This document shows positions 6,915 to 12,816 of a stretch of 12,816 nucleotides of DNA, in pieces. Position numbers and translations under genes: made by a program. This DNA is from an uncultured Prevotellaceae bacterium (GTDB lineage: Bacteria > Bacteroidota > Bacteroidia > Bacteroidales > Bacteroidaceae), in NCBI GenBank assembly GCA_902800435.1, contig CADCEQ010000059.1, positions 1-12,816 on the forward strand. Direction: 5' to 3'. Each line of letters begins with the position of its first letter. Position 1 is the first letter of the stretch. The notes below the pieces were generated by a model. That model had not been told where the DNA came from, did no database searches, and saw only the letters and a program-made list of their open reading frames with translations.

Positions 6915-7688
6915 ATGGAAAATAAACGCCCGTTAATACTCATTTCAAATGATGACGGCTATCAGGCCAAAGGCATTAATGCGCTGGTTGACATGCTGCA
7001 GCCGCTGGCAGATATTGTCGTCTGCGCCCCCGACGGGCCACGGTCGGGCTACTCGTGTGCCTTCTCGGCTGAAATTCCGCTGCGGCTGAATCTGCAGCGA
7101 CGGGAAGAGGGGCTCGAGGTGTGGTCGTCGAACGGCACGCCCGTAGACTGTGTCAAGCTGGCCTTGGCACGTATTCTGGACCGCCGTCCTGATCTGGTTA
7201 TCGGCGGCATCAACCATGGGGATAACGGCTCGGTGAACAGCCACTACAGCGGGACGATGGGCGTGGTGATGGAGGGCTGCATGAAGTATATTCCCTCGGT
7301 GGCCTTCTCACTCTGCGACCATAAGCCTGATGCCGACTTCGAGCCGTTGCGGCCCTATGTCGTGAAGTATACCCGACATGTGCTTGAGAACGGACTGCCG
7401 AAGGGCGTCTGCCTGAACATCAACTTCCCGTTGTTGGAGGAGGGTGAATATCGGGGCGTGAAGGTCTGCCGCATGGCGCAAGGGTCGTGGTGCAACGAAA
7501 TCACCACCTGCCACCACCCACGGGGTTACGACTACCACTGGATGGTGGGGCATTATCAAAACGATGAGCCAGAGGCTGATGACACCGACAACTGGGCATT
7601 AAGCCACGGCTATGTGGCCATTACGCCGACTACATTCGACGTTACTGCCTACGAGGCAATGGAACAGATTCGGAACTGGGAAACATGA
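6915..7688 (+). CDS. surE: 5'/3'-nucleotidase SurE
   Basis: A 257-residue metal-dependent phosphatase that removes phosphate from nucleoside monophosphates and is linked in other bacteria to stationary-phase survival. The N-terminal ISNDDG motif supplies the metal-binding Asp13-Asp14. Ser44 lies in APDGPRSGYS, and Asn100 in GGINHGDN. Further family motifs are SSNGTPVDCVK (71-81) and HYSGTMGVVMEG (110-121). Length is normal. There are two ATG triplets near the transcript start; the one at 6905 meets a stop after six codons, so 6915 is the true start. The stop overlaps the lpxB ATG (ATGA, 7685-7688), so both genes form a coupled pair. Confidence 0.96.
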   Translation: MENKRPLILISNDDGYQAKGINALVDMLQPLADIVVCAPDGPRSGYSCAFSAEIPLRLNLQRREEGLEVWSSNGTPVDCVKLALARILDRRPDLVIGGINHGDNGSVNSHYSGTMGVVMEGCMKYIPSVAFSLCDHKPDADFEPLRPYVVKYTRHVLENGLPKGVCLNINFPLLEEGEYRGVKVCRMAQGSWCNEITTCHHPRGYDYHWMVGHYQNDEPEADDTDNWALSHGYVAITPTTFDVTAYEAMEQIRNWET

Positions 7689-8839
7689 AATACTACCTGA
7701 TAGCCGGCGAGGCCAGCGGCGACCTGCATGCCTCGCGACTGATGCGGTCGCTGAAGGAAAAGGACGAGGAGGCGGTGTTCCGCTTCTTCGGCGGCGACCT
7801 GATGGCGGCGGAGGGCGGCACGCTCGTCAAGCACTACCGTGAGCTGGCCTACATGGGCTTTATACCCGTGCTGATGCATCTACCAACGATTCTGAAGGGT
7901 ATGAGGCAGTGCAAGCAGGACATCCGCGAGTGGCATCCTGACGTGGTCATTCTCGTAGACTATCCGGGCTTCAACCTCGGCATAGCCAAGTATGTGAAGG
8001 CCATTAAGATATGTCCCGTCTACTACTACATATCGCCGAAAATCTGGGCGTGGAAGGAGTATCGCATCAAGGCTATCAAGCGCGATGTCGATGAGCTGTT
8101 CTCCATCCTCCCCTTCGAGGTGGATTTCTTTGAGCAGAAGCATCATTATCCCATGCACTATGTGGGTAATCCTACGGCTCAGGAAGTACGAGAATTTATA
8201 GCCTCCTCCACACCTCCCCCAGTAGGGGAGGCTAACTTTACGCCCCCTCTACGGGAGGGGGCAGGGGGGAGGCTTATAGCCCTCCTCGCCGGTTCGCGCA
8301 AGCAGGAAATCAAGGACAACCTGCCTGCCATGATTGAGGCCACGCGCCATCTGGCCGGCCAGTATGACGTAGTATTGGCAGGAGCACCGTCCATTGAACG
8401 GGCGTATTACGAACCGTTTATCGAGGGTACGCACGTGAAGCTGGTGATGAACGAGACCTACCAGTTGCTGAACCGTGCTACCGCCGCACTGGTTACCAGC
8501 GGAACGGCGACGCTGGAAACCTGTATGTTCCGCGTGCCGCAGGTGGCGTGTTATGAGACGCCATTGCCTCGGCTCATCGGCTGGTTACGCAAGAAAGTGC
8601 TGAGCGTGAAGTACGTCTCGCTGGTCAATCTGATTGCCGACCGCGAGGTGGTCAAGGAGTTGGTGGCCGAGTCGTTCAGTGTCGACAACATCAGGCATGA
8701 GCTGGAGCGCATACTGCCCGGCGGGCCAGACCGCCAGCGCATGCTCGACGACTACGAAGAGGTGCACCGCCGACTGGGCGAGAGCGATGCTCCCGACCGT
8801 GCAGCAGGAATCATGGTCAGGCTTTTAAATGAGCGTTAG
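7685..8839 (+). CDS. lpxB: Lipid-A-disaccharide synthase
   Basis: A 384-residue GT19 glycosyltransferase, peripheral on the inner membrane. It joins UDP-2,3-diacylglucosamine and lipid X into the lipid A disaccharide. The N-terminus AGEASGDLHAS is diagnostic. It is followed by PDVVILVDYPGFNL (85-98), YISPKIWAWKEYR (115-127), VGNPT (160-164), IALLAGSRKQEI (198-209) and SGTATLE in the C-terminal half. Residues 174-196, in the linker just before IALLAGSR, are encoded by a GC-rich palindromic element and look unlike the rest of the protein (SSTPPPVGEANFTPPLREG...). The reading frame is kept and the flanking motifs are intact, so activity is likely retained. Its 3' end overlaps the convergent cdsA by 15 bp. 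Confidence 0.96.
   Translation: MKYYLIAGEASGDLHASRLMRSLKEKDEEAVFRFFGGDLMAAEGGTLVKHYRELAYMGFIPVLMHLPTILKGMRQCKQDIREWHPDVVILVDYPGFNLGIAKYVKAIKICPVYYYISPKIWAWKEYRIKAIKRDVDELFSILPFEVDFFEQKHHYPMHYVGNPTAQEVREFIASSTPPPVGEANFTPPLREGAGGRLIALLAGSRKQEIKDNLPAMIEATRHLAGQYDVVLAGAPSIERAYYEPFIEGTHVKLVMNETYQLLNRATAALVTSGTATLETCMFRVPQVACYETPLPRLIGWLRKKVLSVKYVSLVNLIADREVVKELVAESFSVDNIRHELERILPGGPDRQRMLDDYEEVHRRLGESDAPDRAAGIMVRLLNER
8196..8281. repeat. Nested palindromic element inside lpxB, flanked by an 8-bp direct repeat
   Basis: The element holds two strong hairpins: CCTCCCC/GGGGAGG (8213-8219 with 8225-8231) and GCCCCCTC/GAGGGGGC (8242-8249 with 8255-8262). An outer arm pairs TATAGCCTCC (8197-8206) with GGAGGCTTATA (8268-8278), with one bulged base. 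TTATAGCC occurs at 8196-8203 and again at 8274-8281, exactly 78 bp (26 codons) apart. It is translated in lpxB frame as a Pro/Gly-rich segment. The structure resembles REP-like or palindromic-element insertions in coding sequence; its family and copy number are unknown. Confidence 0.85.
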
Positions 8840-9673
8840 CGTGTAGAGATAGACCACCGAGGCGGGGACGGCCATCAGCGTCGAGTCGAAGCGGTCGAGC
8901 ATGCCGCCGTGGCCGGGCAACACATTGCCGGAGTCCTTGATGCCAAGCGTGCGCTTGAAGAGCGACTCAATCAGGTCGCCCCACGTGCCGAAGATGACCA
9001 CCACCAGCCCAAGGCCAGCCCATTCGTAGGCTGTCAGACCGAGGTCGTTGACGTCGTAGAGGTCCGTGTAATACCAGATAAGCACGGCAGCAGCCACTAC
9101 TAACACGGCACCGCCGATGCTGCCCTCCCACGACTTGCCCGGCGATATGCGCGGGAACAGCTTATGACGGCCCAGGAGCGAGCCTACGCAGTAGGCCCCT
9201 GCGTCGTTTATCCACAGAAAAACGAAGACGGAGAGCGGCATAAGATAGGTATACTGTATGTCGTAGCCGTTCGAGCGGAAGGCCAGCACGTTGAGCAGCG
9301 ACAGTGGCAGGGCGATGTAGAGCTGCGACAGCATGGTGTAGGCCCAGTTGTTGATGGGGTCCTTGGCCTTGAGGTATAGCTCGGCCACCATCAGGTAGAT
9401 GATGCTGACGAGATAGGGGATAAATACGGTGGCCGGCGTCAGTCCGCTGTTGTAGCCCGCCATGGCGAGGAACAGGTAGACGCCGCTGACAGTGCAGATA
9501 AACCGGTTGATGGAGATAAACGGCCGGTCGTTGACCAGTCCGGCAAACTCCCAGATAGTCATTCCTGTGACGATGCTGAACAGCAATGTCATAGCTCGTG
9601 GGTTGAGGAAACTTGTCACGATAGCCGCGACGAAGAATACGCTGGTGATGGTGCGGACTATGAAGTTTTTCAT
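8825..9673 (-). CDS. cdsA: Phosphatidate cytidylyltransferase (CDP-diacylglycerol synthase)
   Basis: A 282-residue integral membrane enzyme that converts phosphatidic acid and CTP to CDP-diacylglycerol, the precursor of phosphatidylserine, phosphatidylethanolamine and phosphatidylglycerol. Several hydrophobic helices span the length. The C-terminal family signature is complete at about 238-264: SLFKRTLGIKDSGNVLPGHGG, then LDRFDS with its metal-binding Asp residues. ISPGKSWEGSIGG (176-188) is also typical. The ATG overlaps the ftsH stop (ATGA, 9673-9670), so it is probably translated by coupling. Its stop lies inside the end of lpxB on the other strand, leaving no room for a conventional terminator between the two. 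Confidence 0.96.
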   Translation of the reverse strand: MKNFIVRTITSVFFVAAIVTSFLNPRAMTLLFSIVTGMTIWEFAGLVNDRPFISINRFICTVSGVYLFLAMAGYNSGLTPATVFIPYLVSIIYLMVAELYLKAKDPINNWAYTMLSQLYIALPLSLLNVLAFRSNGYDIQYTYLMPLSVFVFLWINDAGAYCVGSLLGRHKLFPRISPGKSWEGSIGGAVLVVAAAVLIWYYTDLYDVNDLGLTAYEWAGLGLVVVIFGTWGDLIESLFKRTLGIKDSGNVLPGHGGMLDRFDSTLMAVPASVVYLYTLTLI

Positions 9674-11697
9674 GCTTTTTCCTCCTTTTCCTTTGCTTCA
9701 AGTTCGAGTTGCTTCGCACGCTCCTCAGCCATGCGCTCAGCATCGGCACGCATCTGGGCCTCAAGGAGTTCCTCGGCACGACTGGTCCAGGGACGCTTGC
9801 CGAAAATCTTCTCAACATCCTCGGCGAAGATGACCTCGCGCTCTACCAGAAGCTGGGCGAGTTGGGCGTGGCCCTCGGCATGCTCGGTGAGAATGCGCTT
9901 GGCTCGGTCGTACTGCTCGTTGACCATCTTCAGCACCTCGTCGTCCATCAGCTTGGCCGTGGCTTCCGAATAGGGACGCTGGAACTGGTATTCCTGGTTA
10001 TTGTAATAGCACACGTTGGGCAGTTTGTCCGACATACCGGCATAGGCTATCATGCCGTAGGCCTGCTTCGTGGTGCGCTCCAGGTCGTTCATGGCTCCTG
10101 TGGAGACGTGGCCGATGAACAGCTCCTCGGCAGCACGGCCGCCAAGCAGCGAGCACATCTCGTCGAGCATGGCCTCCTTGGTCTGGAGCACGCGCTCCTC
10201 GGGCAGGTACCAGGCGGCACCCAAAGCCTGACCACGCGGCACGATGGAAACCTTGACCAGCGGGTTGGCAAACTCCGTGAACCACGAAATGGTGGCGTGA
10301 CCGGCCTCATGGATGGCGATGGAACGCTTCTCCGACTCGGTCATCACCTTCGTCTTCTTCTCCAAGCCGCCGATGATGCGGTCCACAGCGTCGAGGAAGT
10401 CCTGTCGCCCCACCTTCTCGCGGTTGAAGCGGGCTGCTATCAGGGCGGCCTCGTTGCAGACGTTGGCTATGTCGGCGCCCGAGAAGCCCGGCGTCTGGCG
10501 GGCCAGGAAGTCCACATCAACGTCGTCGGCCAGTTTCAGCGGCTTCAGATGAACATGGAATACCTCCTTGCGCTCGTTCAGGTCGGGCAGGTCGACGTGT
10601 ATCTGACGGTCGAAACGACCCGCACGCAGCAGGGCCGAGTCGAGCATGTCGGCACGGTTGGTGGCGGCCAGGGTAATGATACCGCTGTTCGTACCGAAAC
10701 CGTCCATCTCGGTCAGCAGGGCGTTCAGCGTGTTCTCGCGCTCGTCGTTGCCGCCCATTGCGGGGTTCTTAGAGCGGGCACGGCCCACGGCGTCAATCTC
10801 ATCGATAAAGATGATACACGGCGCCTTCTGCTTGGCCTGCTCAAACAGGTCGCGAACTCGCGAGGCTCCCACGCCGACGAACATCTCGACAAAGTCGGAA
10901 CCCGACATTGAGAAGAACGGTACGCCGGCCTCACCGGCCACGGCCTTGGCTAACAGCGTCTTACCCGTTCCCGGAGGTCCGACGAGCAGAGCGCCCTTAG
11001 GGATCTTGCCGCCCAGTTCCGTATATTTCTGCGGATTCTTCAGGAAGTCCACAATCTCCTGCATCTCCTGCTTGGCACCGGCCTGTCCTGCCACGTCCTT
11101 GAACGTGATGCCTAACTCACCGCCCTTCTCGTACATCTTCGCCTTCGACTTGCCGACTGAGAACATGCCGCCTCCAAAGCCGCCACCACCGCCCATACGG
11201 CGGAAGAAGAACATCCACACACCGATGAGAAGCAGGAGCGGCAGCAAGCTGTAGAAAATGTCGCCGATGACACTGCCGCCCGACTTGTTCTCGTAGCTCA
11301 GCTTGCCTTTGAACTTTCCTTCATCCTTCATCTTCTCGACAAACTGCTCTACCTGGTCTACCGAGCCTATCTCGACATCGACGTAGGGCGAGGTGCCCGT
11401 CTGCTTGTGACCCTGCTTGAACACGTCGCGGATGTGGTCGGCCGTGACATACATCTTCAGCGTGTTCTGGGTCTTGTTCACAACAATCTTGTCGGCATAG
11501 CCGCGCTCAACGAACGCCTTGAAGTCGCTGTACGTCGACTCCGTGTGAGCCTGTACGGCAGTAACGCCATCGCCTGAGTTGGTCATGTAGAGCATAATCA
11601 GCGTCAGGATGGCCACGAAGTATATCCAGTTCATGTTGAACTTAGGCATGTTCATCTTCGGCCCGTTGTTGTTATTGTTCGTCTTTTTCTGTTCCAT
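9670..11697 (-). CDS. ftsH: ATP-dependent zinc metalloprotease FtsH
   Basis: A 675-residue inner-membrane AAA+ protease that degrades damaged membrane proteins and short-lived regulators. An Asn-rich cytoplasmic start leads into TM1 (about 24-38), a periplasmic domain (about 40-145) and TM2 (about 146-165), then a Gly-rich linker (169-177). The AAA+ module has Walker A GPPGTGKT (240-247), pore-loop MFVG (272-275), Walker B IIFIDE (295-300) and the SRH region around [18 protein letters not shown]. The protease domain has the zinc site HEAGH (463-467) and the likely third ligand Asp538. The last 35 residues form a charged Glu/Lys/Ala-rich helix. It starts 12 bp after the rsfS stop and overlaps cdsA by 4 bp. 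In E. coli FtsH degrades LpxC; whether this applies here is not shown by the sequence. Confidence 0.98.
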   Translation of the reverse strand: MEQKKTNNNNNGPKMNMPKFNMNWIYFVAILTLIMLYMTNSGDGVTAVQAHTESTYSDFKAFVERGYADKIVVNKTQNTLKMYVTADHIRDVFKQGHKQTGTSPYVDVEIGSVDQVEQFVEKMKDEGKFKGKLSYENKSGGSVIGDIFYSLLPLLLLIGVWMFFFRRMGGGGGFGGGMFSVGKSKAKMYEKGGELGITFKDVAGQAGAKQEMQEIVDFLKNPQKYTELGGKIPKGALLVGPPGTGKTLLAKAVAGEAGVPFFSMSGSDFVEMFVGVGASRVRDLFEQAKQKAPCIIFIDEIDAVGRARSKNPAMGGNDERENTLNALLTEMDGFGTNSGIITLAATNRADMLDSALLRAGRFDRQIHVDLPDLNERKEVFHVHLKPLKLADDVDVDFLARQTPGFSGADIANVCNEAALIAARFNREKVGRQDFLDAVDRIIGGLEKKTKVMTESEKRSIAIHEAGHATISWFTEFANPLVKVSIVPRGQALGAAWYLPEERVLQTKEAMLDEMCSLLGGRAAEELFIGHVSTGAMNDLERTTKQAYGMIAYAGMSDKLPNVCYYNNQEYQFQRPYSEATAKLMDDEVLKMVNEQYDRAKRILTEHAEGHAQLAQLLVEREVIFAEDVEKIFGKRPWTSRAEELLEAQMRADAERMAEERAKQLELEAKEKEEKA

Positions 11698-11709
11698 GTT
11701 TCTTTTACC

Positions 11710-12069
11710 TTAATCCATATCAGGTATATATGTCAGCTTCGCATCGTCCCAAAGGTGCTCCAGGTCGTAGTACTCACGGACGTCGGGCAGGAAGACGTGT
11801 ACCAGCACGTCTGTATAGTCCATGGCCACCCACTGGGCGTTCTCCAGACCGACGACATGGGCCGGCCGCTCGTCCAGTTCCTTGCGTGCAAAGTCGCCTA
11901 CCGACTCGGTAATGGCCTCCACCTGCGATGGTGAGTTGCCTTGACAAATCACGAAATAGTGGCAGATGGTGCCGTCGATGCCGCTGAGGTCGGCCACCAC
12001 GATGCCCGTGCCTTTCTTCTCTTGAATTCCTTTGGTAATGGTTTCTACTAATTCCTTTGTTTGCTCCAT
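11710..12069 (-). CDS. rsfS: Ribosomal silencing factor RsfS
   Basis: A 119-residue protein of the RsfS/Iojap (DUF143) family. It binds uL14 on the 50S subunit and blocks joining with 30S when nutrients run short. Family features are GIVVADLSGIDG near 22-33, the conserved HYFVICQGNSPSQVEAI segment near 36-52, and the C-terminal WVAMDYTDVLVHVFLPDVREYYDLEHLW. Length is normal. It is the first gene of the rsfS-ftsH-cdsA operon, with a predicted promoter 28-35 bp upstream. Its pairing with ftsH differs from the nadD neighbourhood often seen outside the Bacteroidota. Confidence 0.96.
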   Translation of the reverse strand: MEQTKELVETITKGIQEKKGTGIVVADLSGIDGTICHYFVICQGNSPSQVEAITESVGDFARKELDERPAHVVGLENAQWVAMDYTDVLVHVFLPDVREYYDLEHLWDDAKLTYIPDMD

Positions 12070-12096
12070 TTAATAAATGATATGTGAAATATTCTG

Positions 12097-12104
12097 CAAA
12101 GATA
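12097..12104 (-). promoter_or_regulatory. Predicted -7 promoter box for rsfS-ftsH-cdsA
   Basis: The minus strand reads TATCTTTG, an exact match to TAnnTTTG, followed by a 27-bp AT-rich leader to the rsfS ATG. No convincing TTTG -33 box is seen at 19-21 bp upstream. Confidence 0.65.
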
Positions 12105-12175
12105 GTGCTTTTTCTTCGTTTCTGCCACATAAAGGGAGAAAAATTGAGTATTTTTAAAAAAATCTGCCAAAAAGT

Positions 12176-12206
12176 TTTGGTAGTTTCAGAAAAAGTAGTA
12201 CCTTTG
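12176..12206 (+). promoter_or_regulatory. Predicted promoter of the tRNA-Gln gene (-33 and -7 boxes)
   Basis: TTTG at 12176-12179 and TACCTTTG at 12199-12206 are separated by 19 bp, matching the Bacteroidota TTTG-N19-TAnnTTTG promoter at both boxes. Transcription would begin near 12213, about 38 bp before the mature tRNA. The surrounding 12110-12200 is AT-rich with an A/T tract near 12153-12165. It is the best promoter in the window. Confidence 0.8.
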
Positions 12207-12250
12207 CACCCGCAATTCGGAACAAGGTTGTTCTGCTTTGCAAACGACAT

Positions 12251-12321
12251 TGGGGTATGGTGTAATGGTAACACTACAGATTCTGGTCCTGTCATTCTTG
12301 GTTCGAGTCCGAGTACCCCAA
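12251..12321 (+). tRNA. tRNA-Gln (anticodon CUG)
   Basis: A 71-nt cloverleaf can be drawn by hand. The acceptor stem is TGGGGTA (12251-12257) with TACCCCA (12314-12320), and the discriminator base is A at 12321. The D stem is GTG/CAC (12260-12262 with 12272-12274). The anticodon stem is ACAGA/CCTGT around the loop TTCTGGT (12281-12287), putting CTG at 12283-12285. The variable region is CATT, and the T stem is CTTGG/CCGAG with loop TTCGAGT. The U1-A72 pair fits glutamine tRNAs. CCA is not encoded. The innermost anticodon-stem pair (A12280 with C12288) is mismatched. Confidence 0.93.
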
Positions 12322-12324
12322 CTG

Positions 12325-12373
12325 AAAGAGCTGCCAAGTAGTTGAGTTTCAACACTTGGCAGTTCTCTTTTTT
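12325..12373 (+). terminator. Rho-independent terminator after tRNA-Gln
   Basis: The stem CTGCCAAGT (12331-12339) pairs with ACTTGGCAG (12354-12362). It continues inward with GTTGA/TCAAC (12341-12345 with 12349-12353) after a bulged A, with a GTT loop. A CTC then TTTTTT tract (12368-12373) follows. The T tract ends within the tsaE stop codon on the other strand. The hairpin also lies just past the tsaE stop in the minus direction, but with only a weak U run there. Confidence 0.85.
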
Positions 12374-12803
12374 ATTCCATGCTGACGGTGCGCGAGCCGT
12401 CAGGCTGCTCGGTGATGGTGACGCGTACGGCATCGTCGGGCAAGAGTTCCTCAATCAGCTCCGGCCACTCGATGAAGCAGATGGAGCCCGAGTAGAAGTA
12501 GTCCTCGTAGCCCATGTCGTAGACCTCTTCCAATCGTTTGATGCGGTAGAAATCGAAGTGGAAGATCTGTTGGGTGTTAAGTGTTGAGTGTTGAGTGTTG
12601 AGTGTGTACTCGTTGACAATGGCGAAGGTGGGCGAGGTGATGACATCCTCGACGCCCAACTGCTCACAGATGGCCTTGATGAAGGTGGTCTTGCCGGCGC
12701 CCATGCTGCCGTAGAAGGCAAAGACGCGGTGGTCGCCGATAGCGTCGACAAACTGGCGGGCGGCGTCGCCGATGTGCTCAATATCTGTTATTATAATCTC
12801 CAT
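12372..12803 (-). CDS. tsaE: tRNA threonylcarbamoyladenosine biosynthesis ATPase TsaE
   Basis: A 143-residue P-loop ATPase that cycles the TsaB-TsaD complex during synthesis of t6A37 on ANN-decoding tRNAs; usually essential. Walker A GSMGAGKTT is at 32-40 and SPTFAIVNEY at 57-66. HFDFYR (82-87) and IEWPELI (111-117) are the other family motifs, with the conserved Asp84 and Glu112. Residues 67-80 (TLNTQHSTLNTQQI) between NEY and HFDFYR are encoded by a 7-bp tandem array. From memory of related proteins this loop is about seven residues longer than usual. The frame is intact. Its promoter lies beyond the right edge; only 13 bp of upstream DNA are visible. Confidence 0.95.
   Translation of the reverse strand: MEIIITDIEHIGDAARQFVDAIGDHRVFAFYGSMGAGKTTFIKAICEQLGVEDVITSPTFAIVNEYTLNTQHSTLNTQQIFHFDFYRIKRLEEVYDMGYEDYFYSGSICFIEWPELIEELLPDDAVRVTITEQPDGSRTVSME
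12574..12601. repeat. 7-bp tandem array (GTGTTGA type) inside tsaE coding sequence
   Basis: Four consecutive heptamers are readable, GTGTTAA then three perfect GTGTTGA, followed by a short partial copy. On the coding strand the unit is TCAACAC, which yields the pseudo-repeat TLNTQHSTLNTQ because three units make seven codons. The array sits between two conserved motifs of the protein, in a surface-loop position. Confidence 0.93.
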
Positions 12804-12816
12804 AAATCGTTAATCG

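Noticed and set aside
8196..8281. The GC-rich hairpins as a terminator or a gene break in lpxB
   Set aside because: No T tract follows the stems and the reading frame continues unbroken into intact LpxB motifs.
8196..8281. The 8-bp direct repeat as proof of transposition
   Set aside because: Part of the repeat also belongs to the element's own outer inverted repeat, so it is not an independent target-site duplication; it remains only suggestive.
9709..10911. 400-codon plus-strand open frame opposite ftsH
   Set aside because: Antisense shadow of a strongly conserved protease; composition (His, Val, Leu, Gln) and lack of motifs mark it as non-coding.
12084..12341. 85-codon plus-strand open frame over the tRNA region
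   Set aside because: It runs through the tRNA promoter, the tRNA itself and into the terminator stem; translated tRNA sequence is a common false gene.
1..12816. parS sites near parAB
   Set aside because: I looked for a near-perfect 16-bp palindrome centred on CACGTG or similar in the intergenic regions and saw none; a motif search of the full genome would be needed.

Overview
The window is a stretch of chromosome from a member of the Bacteroidota, most likely a Prevotella-like Bacteroidales with fairly GC-rich coding DNA. Three things support this. The gene order (parA-parB-DUF5683-lytic transglycosylase-rel, surE-lpxB, rsfS-ftsH-cdsA) and the protein sequences look Bacteroidales-like. Four intergenic sites match the Bacteroidota -7 promoter box TAnnTTTG. 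The starts lack clear Shine-Dalgarno sequences. The genus is an inference; the lipid A gene lpxB independently shows a Gram-negative envelope.

Layout. Positions 1-6805 hold a tightly packed minus-strand run read as parA, parB, a DUF5683 membrane protein, an MltD-type lytic transglycosylase, a bifunctional Rel/SpoT (p)ppGpp enzyme and, 4 bp further on, a pectinesterase that runs off the left edge. parA is divergent from a plus-strand pair, surE-lpxB (6915-8839, ATGA overlap). lpxB converges on, and overlaps by 15 bp, a second minus-strand operon, rsfS-ftsH-cdsA (12069 down to 8825). A plus-strand tRNA-Gln(CUG) with its own promoter and terminator lies at 12251-12321. tsaE on the minus strand (12803-12372) ends the window. 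No gene-free stretch exceeds 300 bp; the longest is 12070-12250, which holds the rsfS and tRNA promoters.

How the genes work together. Most are housekeeping genes: chromosome partitioning (ParAB), peptidoglycan turnover, stringent response (Rel), ribosome silencing under starvation (RsfS), nucleotide clean-up (SurE), lipid A and phospholipid synthesis (LpxB, CdsA), membrane proteolysis (FtsH) and tRNA modification (TsaE, tRNA-Gln). The pectinesterase is the only evident accessory function.

What stands out is repeat DNA rather than a new gene system. There are three separate 7-bp tandem arrays: one between the divergent parA and surE promoters, one across the parB end and DUF5683 start, and one inside tsaE coding sequence. 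An approximately 80-bp nested palindromic element is translated in frame inside lpxB. The lytic transglycosylase has an acidic N-terminus and a histone H1-like Lys/Ala/Pro tail. I see no CRISPR array, insertion-sequence transposase, phage gene or defence cassette.
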